A DNA stretch of 64,000 nt, taken from Laburnicola sp. R22_1 (taxonomy: Eukaryota > Ascomycota > Dothideomycetes > Pleosporales > Didymosphaeriaceae). The translations under genes were made by a program, and so were the position numbers. Positions within the stretch are counted from its first letter, which is position 1; every line of letters starts with the position of its first letter. Below, piece after piece: positions 1 to 11,754 of this stretch. Below the pieces are notes generated by a model. It saw only the letters and a list, made by a program, of their open reading frames with translations. It had not been told where the DNA came from and did not search any database. The DNA lies in assembly GCA_014281115.1 (NCBI GenBank), contig JACONQ010000004.1, positions 558,001 through 622,000 of the forward strand, read 5' to 3'.

Positions 1-748
1 CATCCTCCCACACGGGCCGGATGCCCTCTTTGAAGAAATGATAATCGGATACGGCAGGTAACGAGGATGGTCGTTTGAGATGTGCAAAGACTTTCCAGAA
101 GTCTTGCGCCGTGCTCATCCGGCACAGTGCCTTTGTAGACTTTTCGTAGTCCGAGTTCTTGTGCGTGGGCGGGCGATACCAGATCACCCAGGTGTACTTG
201 AGCGGCCACGGAACGCTGACATCCAGCGGCGCCGACGATATGCCCGCCTCTTCCGAGGCAGTCGTAGATAGCGACTCCTTCCGGGCGCTAATCGTGGCCT
301 TGCTCGTGTTCTTTTTCTCGCTGGGGGTTGGTGGTGCGCCTCCGCCCAAGGTTGCAGTTTTGAAGTCGAAGGCGGTGCCGGGCGTTTTGGGAGTCTTGTT
401 CGCAGAGCCAAACGAAGCGAATGCGCCCGAGCCAAGCCCAAACGCAGTCTGGCCAGAAGTGGTGGGAGAAGCGAGACTAGTGGCGGTTATTGGAGAGAGG
501 GTATTGAACGGGTTGCGGCCGCCATGCGACGAGGAGTCGCCACCGAAGCGTTTGCTGGCGGAAAAGGTACGCTGCGGCGGGTCCACCTTGTCGCTGTGAT
601 GGCCCGAGGTGGACGTGGAAAGAGAGAGCTTGCTGGTGCTGCGCGCATGCCGTCAGTTTGGGGCTACATGTTCATGGCGGGGACTGCGGGGGGGAGGGGG
701 GGGGACGCACTTGGATCGGCGTGTCCACAACGTGTCCCTGCTATCCAT
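1..748 (-). CDS. eIF4E family cap-binding protein, class II (4EHP/nCBP-like), 3' end outside window
   Basis: Minus-strand gene; I model exon 1 as 748-711, a 72-nt intron 710-639 (donor GTGCGT, branch ACTGAC, acceptor GCGCAG) and exon 2 from 638 leftwards off the window. About 225 residues are visible. The first ~150 are Ser/Thr/Gly-rich and low complexity; then comes the start of the eIF4E fold, with WPLKYTWVIWYRPP, DFWKVFAHLKRP and FFKEGIRPVWED. In this family two aromatic residues stack on the m7G cap. The second is the Trp of PVWED; the position of the first holds Tyr (SDYEKS), as known for 4EHP/nCBP class II members, so a role as a translation-repressor-type or alternative cap binder is inferred rather than the main initiation factor. 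The start ATG is the only one giving an open reading frame into exon 2, because a TGA lies in frame just upstream of the acceptor. Confidence 0.85.
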
Positions 749-2460
749 TGGCAATTAGGGGTGTAAACAAGAATGGCAGGCCGACGGGCTCTGCTAGACG
801 CTTGCTAGGAGAAAAGAGCGAACAAGCAGCAGAGACGGTGAGCCAACGGCCGGAAGAGACAGAGGGATGCGGAGCTTGGTGGCAGATGCGGCGGTACGGG
901 TGCAGCGGGTGCAGCTATCAATGACGGTACGAAGATATGTCGAATTGGCGGCAAGAATACGTGCCCGGTGGCGGATGGATGGTTAGCTTTGGGTGTGTGC
1001 GTGCTGTGCTCTGTGGTTTGTTCGGAGACATGAAAACGTTTAGGTTGGCGCCAATGAGCACCAGAGCATCAAGCGCGCGCATGCGGCGGGTAGGTGTGGT
1101 CCGAGCGCGCAAAGAAAATATCAACGGGCGCGGCCGCGCTTCGTCTTCTCCACAACACCGGCCTTCTACTCAAATCATCGCCAGTCGACCCGCTCCACTC
1201 GACTGGCGACTCCGAAGCTGGCCCAGAGCAGCATTCCTCTTCTAAAACCATCATCACGAGGGCCGCCTGTCGGCTTCCATGATGCGGTGATGACCTGAAA
1301 GCAGGGACATTTCTTTGTCACGCGCAGCGCCCGCCGCTGCCGCTGCCGCTCCGCCGGCTTCTTTGTGAGTGGCATCTTCCCAAGCCGCATGTCTCGGGAT
1401 GAACAGCTATCACTTCTGGTAGTCCGAGTCAACCAGGCGTACACGGCCGCATCGCGGCTCCTTGGTTGACCCTGACGTTTCAAAGGCAAATCTGAGCAGA
1501 CGACTTCCTGCAGGCTTCCACCAGGACTGGGGCGACTTTGACTAATGCGTCTTGCAGTAAACGAGCGAGGACGCTCGCTTCGGTAAGGGGGAGTCGTGGC
1601 TGAGAGCATGGGCAGTGGGCACCGCACTCACTGCCTCTTGCGCCGTGCGACCGCCGGCAATTCCAAGTCCAATGGCCAATGGTGTAAAACGCATGGCATG
1701 TCGAGCATGGCAGTGCTGGCGGCGTAGTAGGGTAGGCATCACTTCCCCTCTACGCTGACCCGAAAAGACGCAGTATGTGGTTTGGATAGCCTTCTCTTTC
1801 CAGCAGGTAGCAGTAGCAGCAACACTAAGGCACTCATTCATGCACGCCACGTACAAGCGAGAGACATGTCTCGCACAGCCAGTGATCGGCATCCTTTCCG
1901 TGCTTCCGCGCATAGCGAGCGCAAGAGGCGGTTGCCTTGTTCCCTTCTCTCACATGCCCACCTCGTACCCAGCTGCCTTTCAAGGCGCTCGTGCAGGCGT
2001 CGCCAATTAATATCGATACGGACAGCAGGCTGCTGCATGACGCATATAAGCTTTAGTTCCTGCAGCTGTCCGCTGTATCCTCGGCTCACACTCGTGGAAT
2101 GCGGGCGCGCTTCAGCCCTCTACCTACGTCACACGTGGAGGCTTGTGCTCCAGGGCTTGCCCGTCCCCTTCACCCAGACAGCCACCCCGACCCCTCCGTT
2201 GCCCAGCCCTCAATTGCACCTGCCCACCCCGGACCGCTTTCGCGTCCACAAACCCGGACATCGGCCTCTCACGACGACTCCTCACCATCTCTCCATCTTG
2301 TACACCCTCTAGCTCGCCACACCCCGCCTGCTGAGCGTTGCGCGACTGTCACCCCACCAGCCTTGGACCATCGCCATCCACGTGTCGGAGACGTACCCGC
2401 CGCTCTCCAGCAAGCTGCCACTCTCCCTCGCGTCTCTACAGCCCGCGGACCTCTGTCGCC
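749..2460. other. Intergenic region between divergent eIF4E-like and GLC8 genes
   Basis: About 1.7 kb with no reading frame that I can match to a protein family on either strand. It is the shared upstream region of two divergent genes. The last ~350 bases before GLC8 are pyrimidine-rich (CT/CCC tracts), as is common for fungal promoters and leaders. I see no repeat, tRNA or rRNA. Confidence 0.6.
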
Positions 2461-3364
2461 ATGACGCAGCACTCGCCCGAGTTACACTCGCCGTCGCAGC
2501 ACCCACAACGGCCCAAAGGTGAGCTGCTGCTGCCACCCCGCCATCGGTGATGCGGTCGCTAATGACAGCATAGGCATCCTCAAGAACTCGAGCTCGTGCC
2601 GCTCTCAGACGTCGCCCACCAGCGACACTGCTCCTTCCCCGCTCGGCGAGGCAGTTTCCAACGAGAGGCCCAGCATCGGTCGTGAGCTCTCCCAGAAGGA
2701 GATTGTCCTCGAGAACACACTGCGCAATGCTGGTCCACACCGCCGCTCCTCGTCAAATCCCCGTGGTCTCGGCTCGCGCCGCCAGTCAGGCACGAGCGTG
2801 CCCGACGAGAACAGCCCGAAACTGAAGTGGGACGAGGCAAACCTCTACCTCACCGAGCAGCAGCGGGACAGCACCATGAAGATTGATGAGCCCAAGACGC
2901 CCTACGCTAAGCAATACGACCCGACAGAGGACGAAGAGGAGGTTGAGATGTTGAATGCAGAAGAGCTAAAGGTGGACGAGCTAGACGACAAGCCCAAGAC
3001 GCGCAAGCCCAAGATGGACGACATACCACATTTCGACTTGGGTGAACCGGAACTGGAGGCCAGCAACTCCCGCACTCCAGAGGGCGAGAGACGGGTCATT
3101 GTGGATCCAGATGCACGGAGTGATCCTGGTCACCACGGCGAGGAGACTCTGCACATGACCCCGGAGGAGAGGGAGAAGCACGAGAAGTTTGAGCAGATGC
3201 GGAAGAAGCACTACGAGATGAAGAACGTCAAGAATCTTCTAGGGTATGTCTGTTGTCGTCATTGAGATGCAAAGTTCTAACCACCTTGCAGACACCCCGA
3301 GACCATTGAAGAGGACGACGATGATCAGCAGGGACAAGTACCACCGGCTCCAAACGGACAATAG
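2461..3364 (+). CDS. GLC8: Protein phosphatase 1 regulatory inhibitor 2 (IPP-2/Glc8)
   Basis: Three exons, 2461-2518, 2574-3243 and 3292-3364 (introns 55 and 48 nt, GT-AG), giving 266 residues. The small first exon is needed because it supplies the Met and the Lys of KGILKN (residues 19-24), the conserved docking motif that binds the PP1 catalytic subunit. The second hallmark, [15 protein letters not shown], lies at about 104-118, followed by [12 protein letters not shown], which holds the conserved Thr-Pro phosphosite. A C-terminal acidic tract and [13 protein letters not shown] correspond to the KxHYxE inhibitory helix of the family. Glc8/IPP-2 regulates PP1 (Glc7) activity in nucleus and cytoplasm; phosphorylation at the TP site switches it from inhibitor to activator in yeast. 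The protein is disordered and acidic as expected. Confidence 0.93.
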
Positions 3365-4054
3365 TAATTGGCTCGCTCTCTTACCGCTTTATGACATGTG
3401 CATCAGGTATACCAGTTCTCTTGTCCACAATATTTAGTGCTGAGAAGAGTTCCGGTGAGGGTGTTTACGGGATGGAACTCTGGGGGCCATGAGCGTGCCT
3501 TCGCTTAGTTGCATGCTCTACTTTAACCCAGCGAGCGTTTGTTGGGTAGGTGTTATACTCATTGTTCTGTGGTTTGATCACGGTTCTTGAGCCTTGTGCA
3601 TATAGTACCTTCTGATGAATACGCAATGCGTGATACATATGCTTGTGGATTCTTCTCTATTCCAAACCAGACAGCGCCTTGTGGTGAAAGGCAAAATGGG
3701 AAGAACGTCTTTCTCGCCTGAGCTCGCTAATGCTTGCGAAGACACAATCCAATTATGTACCATGGCAAATAAAACACCTTGTTACTGCAGCGGGTTTCTG
3801 GGATTAGGCTTCTGGAATTAGGCTTCTGGGGTTAATTTTCCACGGTCACACTTACAGCCTTTTGCTGGCCTGAACTACCTTTTATGTGAGACAGTGGGCA
3901 CGCGCTGGATTCGCGGGATTGCACCGCCACAACGCCACAACCTTGCAGCGGGAGAGGTGTTGGAGCTTCCAAGGTGACCACGTTCCCTTCCTACAAACAA
4001 GAACTCCGAAACCGTTTCCTTTCCATCCCGCGTTGACACATCACGAAATCAACA
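3365..4054. other. Intergenic region GLC8-LAP4
   Basis: 3' flank of the phosphatase inhibitor gene and promoter of the aminopeptidase gene. A tandem imperfect repeat, ggattaggcttctgg twice, lies near 3801-3831. Otherwise nothing recognisable. Confidence 0.5.
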
Positions 4055-5914
4055 ATGACGAAGAACCACCCCTCCCTCCGCAAGACCGTCTCGACGGCGG
4101 ACCTGTACGCTGATCCGCCGCCCGCCCCGCGTCACCGAGGCCTATCGCGTGCCTTCACGACGATGCAGCACCGGTCGAGAATGAACCCGTTCATGCAAGC
4201 ACAGGCTGATATTGCACAACGGCTGGCAAGACTGCATGCAGAGGACGAGGCTGCACGCAGCAACGAGCCAGCACTTCATGACAGCCATAGGCACAGCATA
4301 GCCGCACCCTACTCGTCCAACCTTATCGATCTCAACGACGAGTACGATGCACCTCAGCAACGACAGAGTCCTCCGCCCGTGCCACCGAAGATCCCTGAGA
4401 TACCAGCATTTGAGCGCAAAGAGGAGGCCAGGGAGAAGGAGGGGCCTGAGAAGTACACGAAGCCGTTTACGGATTTTATGACTGCCAATCCGACTGTTTT
4501 CCATGCCGTCAACGCCGTTGCCGAGGATCTGAAAAAAAGCGGATACAAAAAGCTATCGGAACGCGACAGCTGGCAGCTGAAGCAGGGTGGCAAATATTAT
4601 CTCGAGCGCAACGATTCGTCGATTATTGCATTCTCGGTCGGTGATGGATACGTCGCAGGCAACGGTGCTGCGATCGTGGCAGGACACATTGATGCTCTTA
4701 CTGCGAGACTCAAACCCGTCTCAAACTTGAGAACGAAAGCCGGATACGTCCAACTTGGAGTTGCACCGTATGCAGGAGGACTGAACAGCACCTGGTGGGA
4801 CCGCGATCTTGGTATCGGTGGCAGGGTGCTGGTTAAAGAAAACGGGAAGATTGTAACGAAGCTGGTGAAGCTCGATTGGCCGATTGCACGTATTCCTACT
4901 CTGGCACCGCATTTTGGAGCAGCAGCATCTGGGCCGTTCAATCAGGAGACGCAAATGGTTCCTATCATGGGACTAGACAACTCCGACGTTGGCGGCTCCT
5001 CCACGGCAGAAGAGGAGGAAAAGTTCAAGCCCAGTGTCTTGGGTGGTGAGGGTACATTCACAGCGACGCAGCCGGAAAGGCTCGTTAAAGCTATCAGTGA
5101 AGAACTGGGTGTCCGAGATTGTATGTTTTCACAGTGCCGCATGACGTGACGACGCCGCTGACAAATGATAGATTCGAGCATAGTGAACTGGGAGCTCGAG
5201 CTGTTCGATGTCCAGCCCGCTCAGCTCGGCGGTCTAGGAAAAGAGTTCATCTTCGCAGGCCGCATTGACGACAAACTGTGCTCATGGGCCGCCGTCCAAG
5301 CACTGCTCAACACTTCAACCGCGGGCTCCTCCCAAATCAAGATGGTCGCACTCTTTGACGATGAAGAAATTGGTTCGCTGCTCCGGCAAGGTGCCCGCGG
5401 TAACTTTTTACCTACTATCGTAGAGCGCATCGTCGACGAGTTCGCCGACAAGGGCGTCCGCAGCCTTGTCTCCCGCACCTACGCAAACTCCTTCCTCGTT
5501 TCCAGCGACGTTATCCATGCTGTAAACCCCAACTTCCTTAACGCCTACCTCGAATATCACTCCCCACGGCTCAATATGGGTCCCGCCATCTCGGCAGACC
5601 CGAACGGGCACATGACCACGGATGCCGTGTCGACGGCCATTTTCCAGCGCTGCATCGACGTGGACGTGGGTACCCGCAAGCAGGATCCTAAGCTGCAAGT
5701 CTTTCAGATTAGGAACGATAGCCGGAGCGGAGGGACCGTCGGGCCTATGTTGAGTGCGGCGACGGGTATGAGGGCGATTGATTGTGGGATTCCGCAGTTG
5801 AGCATGCATAGTATTCGGGCGACGACGGGGAGTTTAGATCCTGGGTTGGGTGTATTCGCCTTCCAGAGCTTCTTGGAGAGGTTTGAGAGTGTCGATAAGG
5901 AGTTCAAAGAGTGA
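4055..5914 (+). CDS. LAP4: Vacuolar aminopeptidase I, peptidase family M18
   Basis: Two exons, 4055-5120 and 5172-5914, with a 51-nt intron (GTATGT...ATAG) that splits a Tyr codon; 602 residues. The metal and catalytic motifs of M18 are present in order: GHIDALTARLKPVS (H211, D213), FAGRIDDKLC (D388), LFDDEEIGS (E420/E421), SSDVIHAVNPNF, NSRSGGTVGP and the C-terminal MHSIRA His. GHIDALT and the GGTVGP/MHSIRA context match yeast Ape1/Lap4 better than aspartyl aminopeptidase Ape4. Ape1 is a dodecameric zinc exopeptidase delivered to the vacuole by the Cvt pathway or autophagy. The protein is roughly 90 residues longer than yeast Ape1 because of an N-terminal, Pro-rich low-complexity extension (PPPVPPKIPEIP near residue 108); whether this acts as a propeptide for vacuolar targeting is inference. 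Confidence 0.93.
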
Positions 5915-6451
5915 AACTAGGAGGGGCAGCAGCAGAAAGATAGCAAAGGTCGCAGGGTTTGCATTGGACTCGGTCTTCGAGCAGCAAGAGGCGGAGATGG
6001 GCGTTTGGGTGCAATTCTTTTTGTAGGGATCGTCTGTTAGTTATCTTGTCCGATACGCGAGCTAGATCGTGAATTATGGCATTAGCAAATCCCCTTTTGT
6101 GCAATGCGTCGTCCAGAATATGCAATGCTCCCTCTCTCTTGTCTAGCAAGACAGCAGTGTATCAGGCCATGTCTTGGTGAATGGAACTTAGGCCAATACA
6201 TGGATGTAGCTGTACATTCAGAATTACTGATGGGTGGACTTTGTGATTAATTAGTTGGCGAAGTCGGCTCTCAGTCAAGACTGCCTGCGCCAGCCAAATT
6301 GAGAAGGTCACGCACTCGACTGGATGTCTTGTCTGAACACAGTATTTCCACGAAACATGGTATGCCATTGTGACTTGTCCTGCAAATATGCTGGTGTCTA
6401 TCGTCATTCATTCATGAACATTCGCCTCTCGATCGGCACCCGAACTCGCAA
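5915..6451. other. Intergenic region between convergent LAP4 and ERG20
   Basis: About 540 bases between two convergent stop codons, presumably both 3' UTRs. No recognisable feature. Confidence 0.5.
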
Positions 6452-7557
6452 TTACTTGCTGCGCTTGTAGATCTTCTTCAAGAAGGCTTCGAGTACCTCC
6501 TTCTTCAGCCCCTCGCTCTCGTCCACCTTGTCAATCTTCGCCTTCAAATCGGACACGCGCTCCTCTTCCCACTGCTGATAGAAGTCTGCTAGCTTCAATT
6601 CGTGGTATAGCTCCTTCACCTTGGCCTCCTTCTGTGCATCCTTGCGACCATAGTTCTCCTCGAGCAGTTTCCGCTGCTCCGGATTCACTTTTCTCAGCGC
6701 CTGGTTGATGAGCCATGAGCACTTGTTATCCTGGATGTCGGTGCCAATCTTGCCGAGGACCTCGGGATCAGCGAAGGCGTCAAGATAGTCATCTTGGGCT
6801 TGGAAATACTCGCCCATGGGGATGAGAATATCCAGACAAGTCTGCAGATTCTTTGGGGTAGCCGCACCAATGTAGTACAGAGCCAGGGCAACCGGGAGGT
6901 AAAACGAGTAGTAGGCGGTCTTGAAGATGACGATGAAAGTGAACTTGTCCAGGCTGAAGTTGTCGAGATCGACGTGATCCTCGGGAGCGGTAAGCAAGTC
7001 GCAGGCCTGTCCCAGCTCGGTCTGGAACGTGACTTCGTGGAACAGCTCGACCATGTCAATGTAGCTCTTGTGCTGGCGGAAGTGCTTCTTGAGGAGCACG
7101 TAGATGGAAGACTCGAGCAAGAAGGCATCGTTGATGGCGACCATGCCGACACCAGGCTTGAGGTACCAGCAGGGCGCGCCGCGGCGCGTCTTGGAAGAGT
7201 CCATGATGTCGTCCGAGACCAGGAAGAAGGCCTGGAGAAGCTCAATCATCCATCCCAGGAGAGCGGCGTGGAAGTAGTCGTCCGACTCGGGCTCAAGTGG
7301 CTTGTTGAGCAGGATGGACGCAGTGTCGACGACAGACATGCCGCGATTGCATTTCCCGCCGACGGTGTTGTAGTTCAACGACTGCATGCACGTGTAAGCC
7401 TAGTGGGTTCCAGGGTGCATTCAAGGAAGAGCTCCCGTAGTACCTCGACGAACCAATCAAGAGGCTGCTTTGGCAAGTTGTAAGATTTGGCATGGGCATC
7501 CAGGTCGGCCACGATGCGGGGCCATACGCCCTCGAATTCCTTCAGGGTCGTGGGCAT
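6452..7557 (-). CDS. ERG20: Farnesyl diphosphate synthase
   Basis: Two exons, 7557-7444 and 7381-6452, 347 residues, the normal length for the family. The enzyme condenses IPP with DMAPP and GPP to make farnesyl diphosphate for ergosterol, dolichol, heme A and prenylated proteins. Both aspartate-rich Mg-binding motifs are intact: DDIMD at 95-99 followed by SSKTRRG, and DDYLD at 235-239. [11 protein letters not shown] (42-52) forms the IPP-binding end. The C-terminus IYKRSK fits the conserved basic tail (K-R-x-K). The 62-nt intron has an unusual donor (GAG|GTACTA) and acceptor ATGCAG; splicing there rejoins DWFVE to SLNYNTVGG, which is the family consensus, and the unspliced frame stops. It is divergent from CDC23 with 331 bp between the start codons. 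Confidence 0.95.
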
Positions 7558-7888
7558 GGTGGCAGAGAGGACGCGGCGTCACCGTGGCGATATACTGTAT
7601 ATGAGGCAACTGGCAATTGCAATGCTGGTTTGGGCTGAGAGAGAAATTTAGCGGGGGGAGGGGGTGCGGGGGCATGGTTGTTCCTTCCCGTACTCGCCAC
7701 GCCCGTTGTTTGGGGTGCCCCACTACAAACACGCCCAAAGCGGAAGCCACCACCGCACGCGTCGAGATCTAGTTGCCAGACGCGTCGTGATCGCTCACAC
7801 ACTCGCACCAACCCAGCAGCATCTTTTCCCCAGACGCCCCCCATGCGATAGCCTGTAGGCGGCCCCGAAGCCCTCCGCGATAGACATC

Positions 7889-9928
7889 ATGGGCTCGCTC
7901 TCGCAGGCCGACGCCGCCCAGCTCAAGGCGCAGCTGCAGGATGCCGTCGTCTCCTGCACCGAGCGCGGTCTCTACCAGTCGTCCAAATGGTACACTGAGC
8001 CATGAGATGACGCCGTCAGCCCGGTACTGACGCTTGCCAGGGCCGCCGAACTGCTCAATTCATTTGCCACATCCGACGATACGGGCTCCGTCACCGACGT
8101 CGAGTCGCCCATGTCGGACGCTCCTCCCCACACGCCCAGCGCCGTGCCCAAGGATGCCACAGAGCTGCGGCTCGAGGCACGCGAAGCCCACAAATATCTC
8201 CTCGCAAAGACGTATTTTGACTGCCGCGAATATGACCGATGCGCCGCCGTCTTTCTCCCGAGCGCCCTACCAAAGGGCTCCATCCACACTTCATCCCCGC
8301 CTTCGGCCAAGTCGACGCAGAAAGGCAAGGGCAAGCAGGGCACGCCAACAAAAGCGAACCTGTCTCCAGCCTCGGTGCAAGCGCTCAGTCAGAAGGCTCT
8401 CTTTTTGGCACTGTACGCAAAATACATTGCGGGCGAGAGACGCGTGAATGAGGACAGCGAGGTCATACTGGGTCCGCGAGACGGCGGCGTGGTCATGAAC
8501 AAGGAACTGCCGGGCATATCGGCCGTCTTGGAAGAATGGTTCAACAACCTGCCTGCAAGCGGGAGGCAGCCGCAGGGGTGGCTCGAATACTTGTACGGCA
8601 TCGTGCTAGCCAAGGGCAAGAATGAGAAGCTGGCTAAGGACTACTTCATCCGGAGCGTGCATCACTACACGTACAATTGGGGCGCCTGGCAAGAGCTGGC
8701 CAGCCTTTTGGGAACGGCCGAGGAGGTGAGTCTAATACAAATGGTGAACATGACTATTTCTTAACTTTCTCAGCTGGACAGCATCACTCCGCGGCTGCCC
8801 CAAAACATCATGACTTACATTTTCCACGTCACGGCCTCACAAGAGCTATATCGAACGACCGATGAGGTCCACAGTGCCCTGACGCAAATTCTCTCCATAT
8901 TCCCCACATCCGCCTTCTTGCAGTCGCAACGGGCGCTGCTGCATTACCACACCAAGGACTTCGACGACGCAGAACAAGTCTTCTCCAACATACTCCTAGC
9001 TGAACCTCATCGTCTCGATCACCTTGACAACTATTCCAACGTCCTCTATGTCATGGGCATGCGGGCAAAGCTGGCCTTCCTAGCACAGCTGGCGTCCAAT
9101 ACCGACAAGTTCCGGCCCGAGACCTGCTGTGTCATAGGAAATTATTACTCGCTCAAGTCTGACCACGAGAAAGCCGTCATGTATTTCAGGCGCGCATTGG
9201 TTCTGGATAGAAATTTCTTGTCAGCATGGACACTGATGGGCCACGAGTTTGTCGAAATGAAGAACACGCACGCAGCTATTGATTCGTATCGCCGCGCTGT
9301 AGACGTCAACCGGAAAGACTATCGCGCATGGTACGGTCTCGGGCACACATATGAACTGCTGGAAATGCATTCGTATGCCCTGTTCTATCATCAGCGCGCC
9401 ACCGCTCTACGACCTTACGATCCAAAGATGTGGATGGCCGTTGGGCAGTGCTTCGGCAAAGTAGGCAAAACCACGAATGGCATCCGTGCGTACAAGCGCG
9501 CCTTGGTAGCCGGATCTTATTACGATGCCGGGGTCGGTTCGTCGTTTGGAACTGGCGACATGTCCGCGCTCGGTGGTGGTGTCCTCGATCCTGAAGTCCT
9601 CTATCAGATTGCCTTGCTGTACGAACGACTCCATGACATGCAGGAATGCGCCGCATACATGGAACTTGTTCTTGCGCAAGAGGAAGGGCCCGAGTACGAT
9701 GAAATGAGTCCGGATGCGGCTGGTGGGGTGGGTGTAACGCCCACGACTAGTAAGGCGCGGCTGTGGCTGGCAAGATGGGAGTATATGCGTGGGGTCTATC
9801 AGAGGGCTATGGAGCTGGCGAATGAACTGTGTCAAGACGGTGTGGAGGTCGAGGACGCGAAAGCGTTAGTGAGAGACATAAGGGCAAGGATGGAAAGAGG
9901 GAAGCGTGACGGAATGGAGACACCGTGA
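7889..9928 (+). CDS. CDC23: Anaphase-promoting complex subunit 8 (CDC23), TPR protein
   Basis: Three exons, 7889-7989, 8041-8725 and 8774-9928 (introns 51 and 48 nt, GT-AG), 646 residues. The N-terminal APC8-type domain starts SQADAAQLKAQLQDAVVSC and includes a family-typical disordered insertion. A long TPR array follows from about residue 300, with clear repeat cores such as AVMYFRRALVLDRNFLSAW, AIDSYRRAVDVNRKDYRAW and ALFYHQRATALRPYDPKMW. CDC23/Apc8 is a scaffold subunit of the APC/C ubiquitin ligase and binds Cdc20/Cdh1 activators through its TPRs. The first exon is assigned because its product runs without a break into the second (KW|AAELLNSF). Divergent partner is ERG20. Confidence 0.94.
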
Positions 9929-10579
9929 GAATATCCGGATCGGAACCATGGAGCATCAATGGCGCTTTAGGTATGATACCCAAATAATGAATCCGGATTC
10001 CTGCAGTTGGTGGCTCGTGTTCGCGCATTCTGAATCACAGATCAACAGCAAACTCCAGATTGCGACTGGCCAGGAATCAGGATGATCCCAGGCGTGGGGG
10101 GTCCGTTCTATCTGGGGGAATCACGACTTGTGTTGGTGGCTGCACACTGCACAGCACACGGCGTGGGGAGGATGAAACACTGCCCAGAGATCCGTCCAGG
10201 ACACAAAGCCCGATTGCAGATCAACCCGACTTTGCCCAATCAGTGATACTCTCGACTCCCACGGCATGTATCGTTGCGGCCCGTGCAAGGCCGGTGACAC
10301 CCGTGCGTGAAGGATCAAAGCACGTGCCCGAAATTGGAATCATGTTGGCCATTAGAGTGAGGCATGGGGCTCTAGCGCGCACCTTTGCGGACCCAAAAAG
10401 ATACCCTCCCGCTCCGACCGTGAGGCCTTGTTCATTTGTAAGGTGGGGACGGCCCCGTCCGTTGGAATTCGTTTCCCCTGCTCTTCAGTTCGCCTTTTGT
10501 GAGTCGGGTCTGACCCGGTGCAGTGGCTGAGTATCATCATTCGAATACGGTTTTTTGTTTACATATATGTTGATGATTG
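9929..10579. other. Intergenic region CDC23-rhodopsin-like gene
   Basis: About 650 bases. Open frames exist on both strands but none shows family similarity or plausible splicing. No repeat seen. Confidence 0.45.
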
Positions 10580-11754
10580 ATGGATCGTCGTGCAATGCAG
10601 GATTTTGTGACAAGGGCCACTGACTTGGAGCACTATGGGTTCGATACCATAAGGGTGAAGAAGGATGCCTTTGTAGTATGTTGATACACAGTTCAATCCT
10701 ACCTGGAACGAGATACTAACCATGTATCCAGCCCGTTGTTTGGGCCATGGTCGCGTTTTCGTTTCTCTTTTTGCCGCTCCGATTCTGGGCAAGATGGAGG
10801 ACATTTCGCCGTTTCTTCTCCGATGACCTGTTTGCGCTCCTAGCATGGCTCTGCGCTGTCGCCATTGGCGCTTTAGCAACCTACTGCCGCAACCCCATGT
10901 GTGAGTCTCTGCCTTGCGGGAGCCCCCCTCACCTACACAAAGAGTTAATACTGTCAGACTACACCATCTACCTCACGCTCGAGCCCGTCGCGCCCGAAGA
11001 CATCGATCCCAGCACCCTCTTCACTGTGCGCAAGTTTATGTACAGCATCATCATTAGTTTCATGCTCATGTACACATCCCTCTGGTGTGTCAAACTCAGC
11101 TTTCTGCTCTTCTTCTACCGGCTCGGCCACAGCCTCATCAGCAAAATCACGTGGCACTGGTGGAGCGTCACTGTGTTTACGCTCGCGGCATACGGCGCTA
11201 CCTTCGCGACGTATCCGTACATGAGCAGCTTTGGGAGCTATGAGCAGGTCAGCAGCCCATACTGTACAGCGGAGCAGAATATGAGTTTCGTGAATACGAA
11301 GCTCAACACGGCGTTGGATGTTGTAACGGATGTTCTGAGTGAGTGCTTGCATTTTCTCCAAATGTGTAAGAATGTAAAGGCAGACATGCGGATAAAGCCT
11401 AACTCTTGCAGTCATGACGATTCCCCTCAATATCCTCTGGCGCTCCAAAATCTCTCTCCGCCAATCCCTCGCTCTGGGCGGCGTCTTTTCCCTCGTTCTT
11501 GTCACCATAACCTTCGCAATCGTGCGTGCTACCGTCTCCACAATGGGCGTAACCAAGCAATGGACTCACCTTGGGTCATGGTGTGGTCCTCGGCCGAAGC
11601 GAACATCGCCATCATCGTCGCGTGCATCGGATCATTCCGGATGCTTTTCATCAGAAATAGGCGGGAAGAGAAGGGACATGGGCATGAGGTTGGGGTTGGT
11701 AGGAGGAGAAGGGTGGACAAGACCACAAGTTTGGAGCAGGGAAGGAGTGTGTAG
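10580..11754 (+). CDS. Fungal rhodopsin-domain 7-TM membrane protein, with a probable 1-nt frameshift
   Basis: Exons 10580-10675, 10732-10900, 10958-11338 and 11412-11754. The product begins MDRRAMQDFVTRATDLEHYG and then has about seven hydrophobic segments, with FFSDDLFALLAW, SLWCVKLSFLLFFYRL and TKLNTALDVVTDVLIMTIPL being the hallmarks of the large fungal integral-membrane family related to Pth11-type receptors. The last helices are in two different frames: the first frame runs to VSTMGVTKQ (ending at about 11560), and the expected continuation MDSPWVMVWSSAEANIAIIVACIG begins at 11560 in the other frame. One extra A in the CAATGG at 11558-11563 would join them. No intron of plausible size fits. 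Either the gene is recently broken or the assembly has an indel. The 57-nt intron at 10901-10957 is a multiple of three without stops. Ligand unknown. Confidence 0.72.

Noticed and set aside
1069..1257. Short overlapping open frames upstream of GLC8
   Set aside because: GC-rich random frames on both strands with no family similarity, splice pattern or start context.
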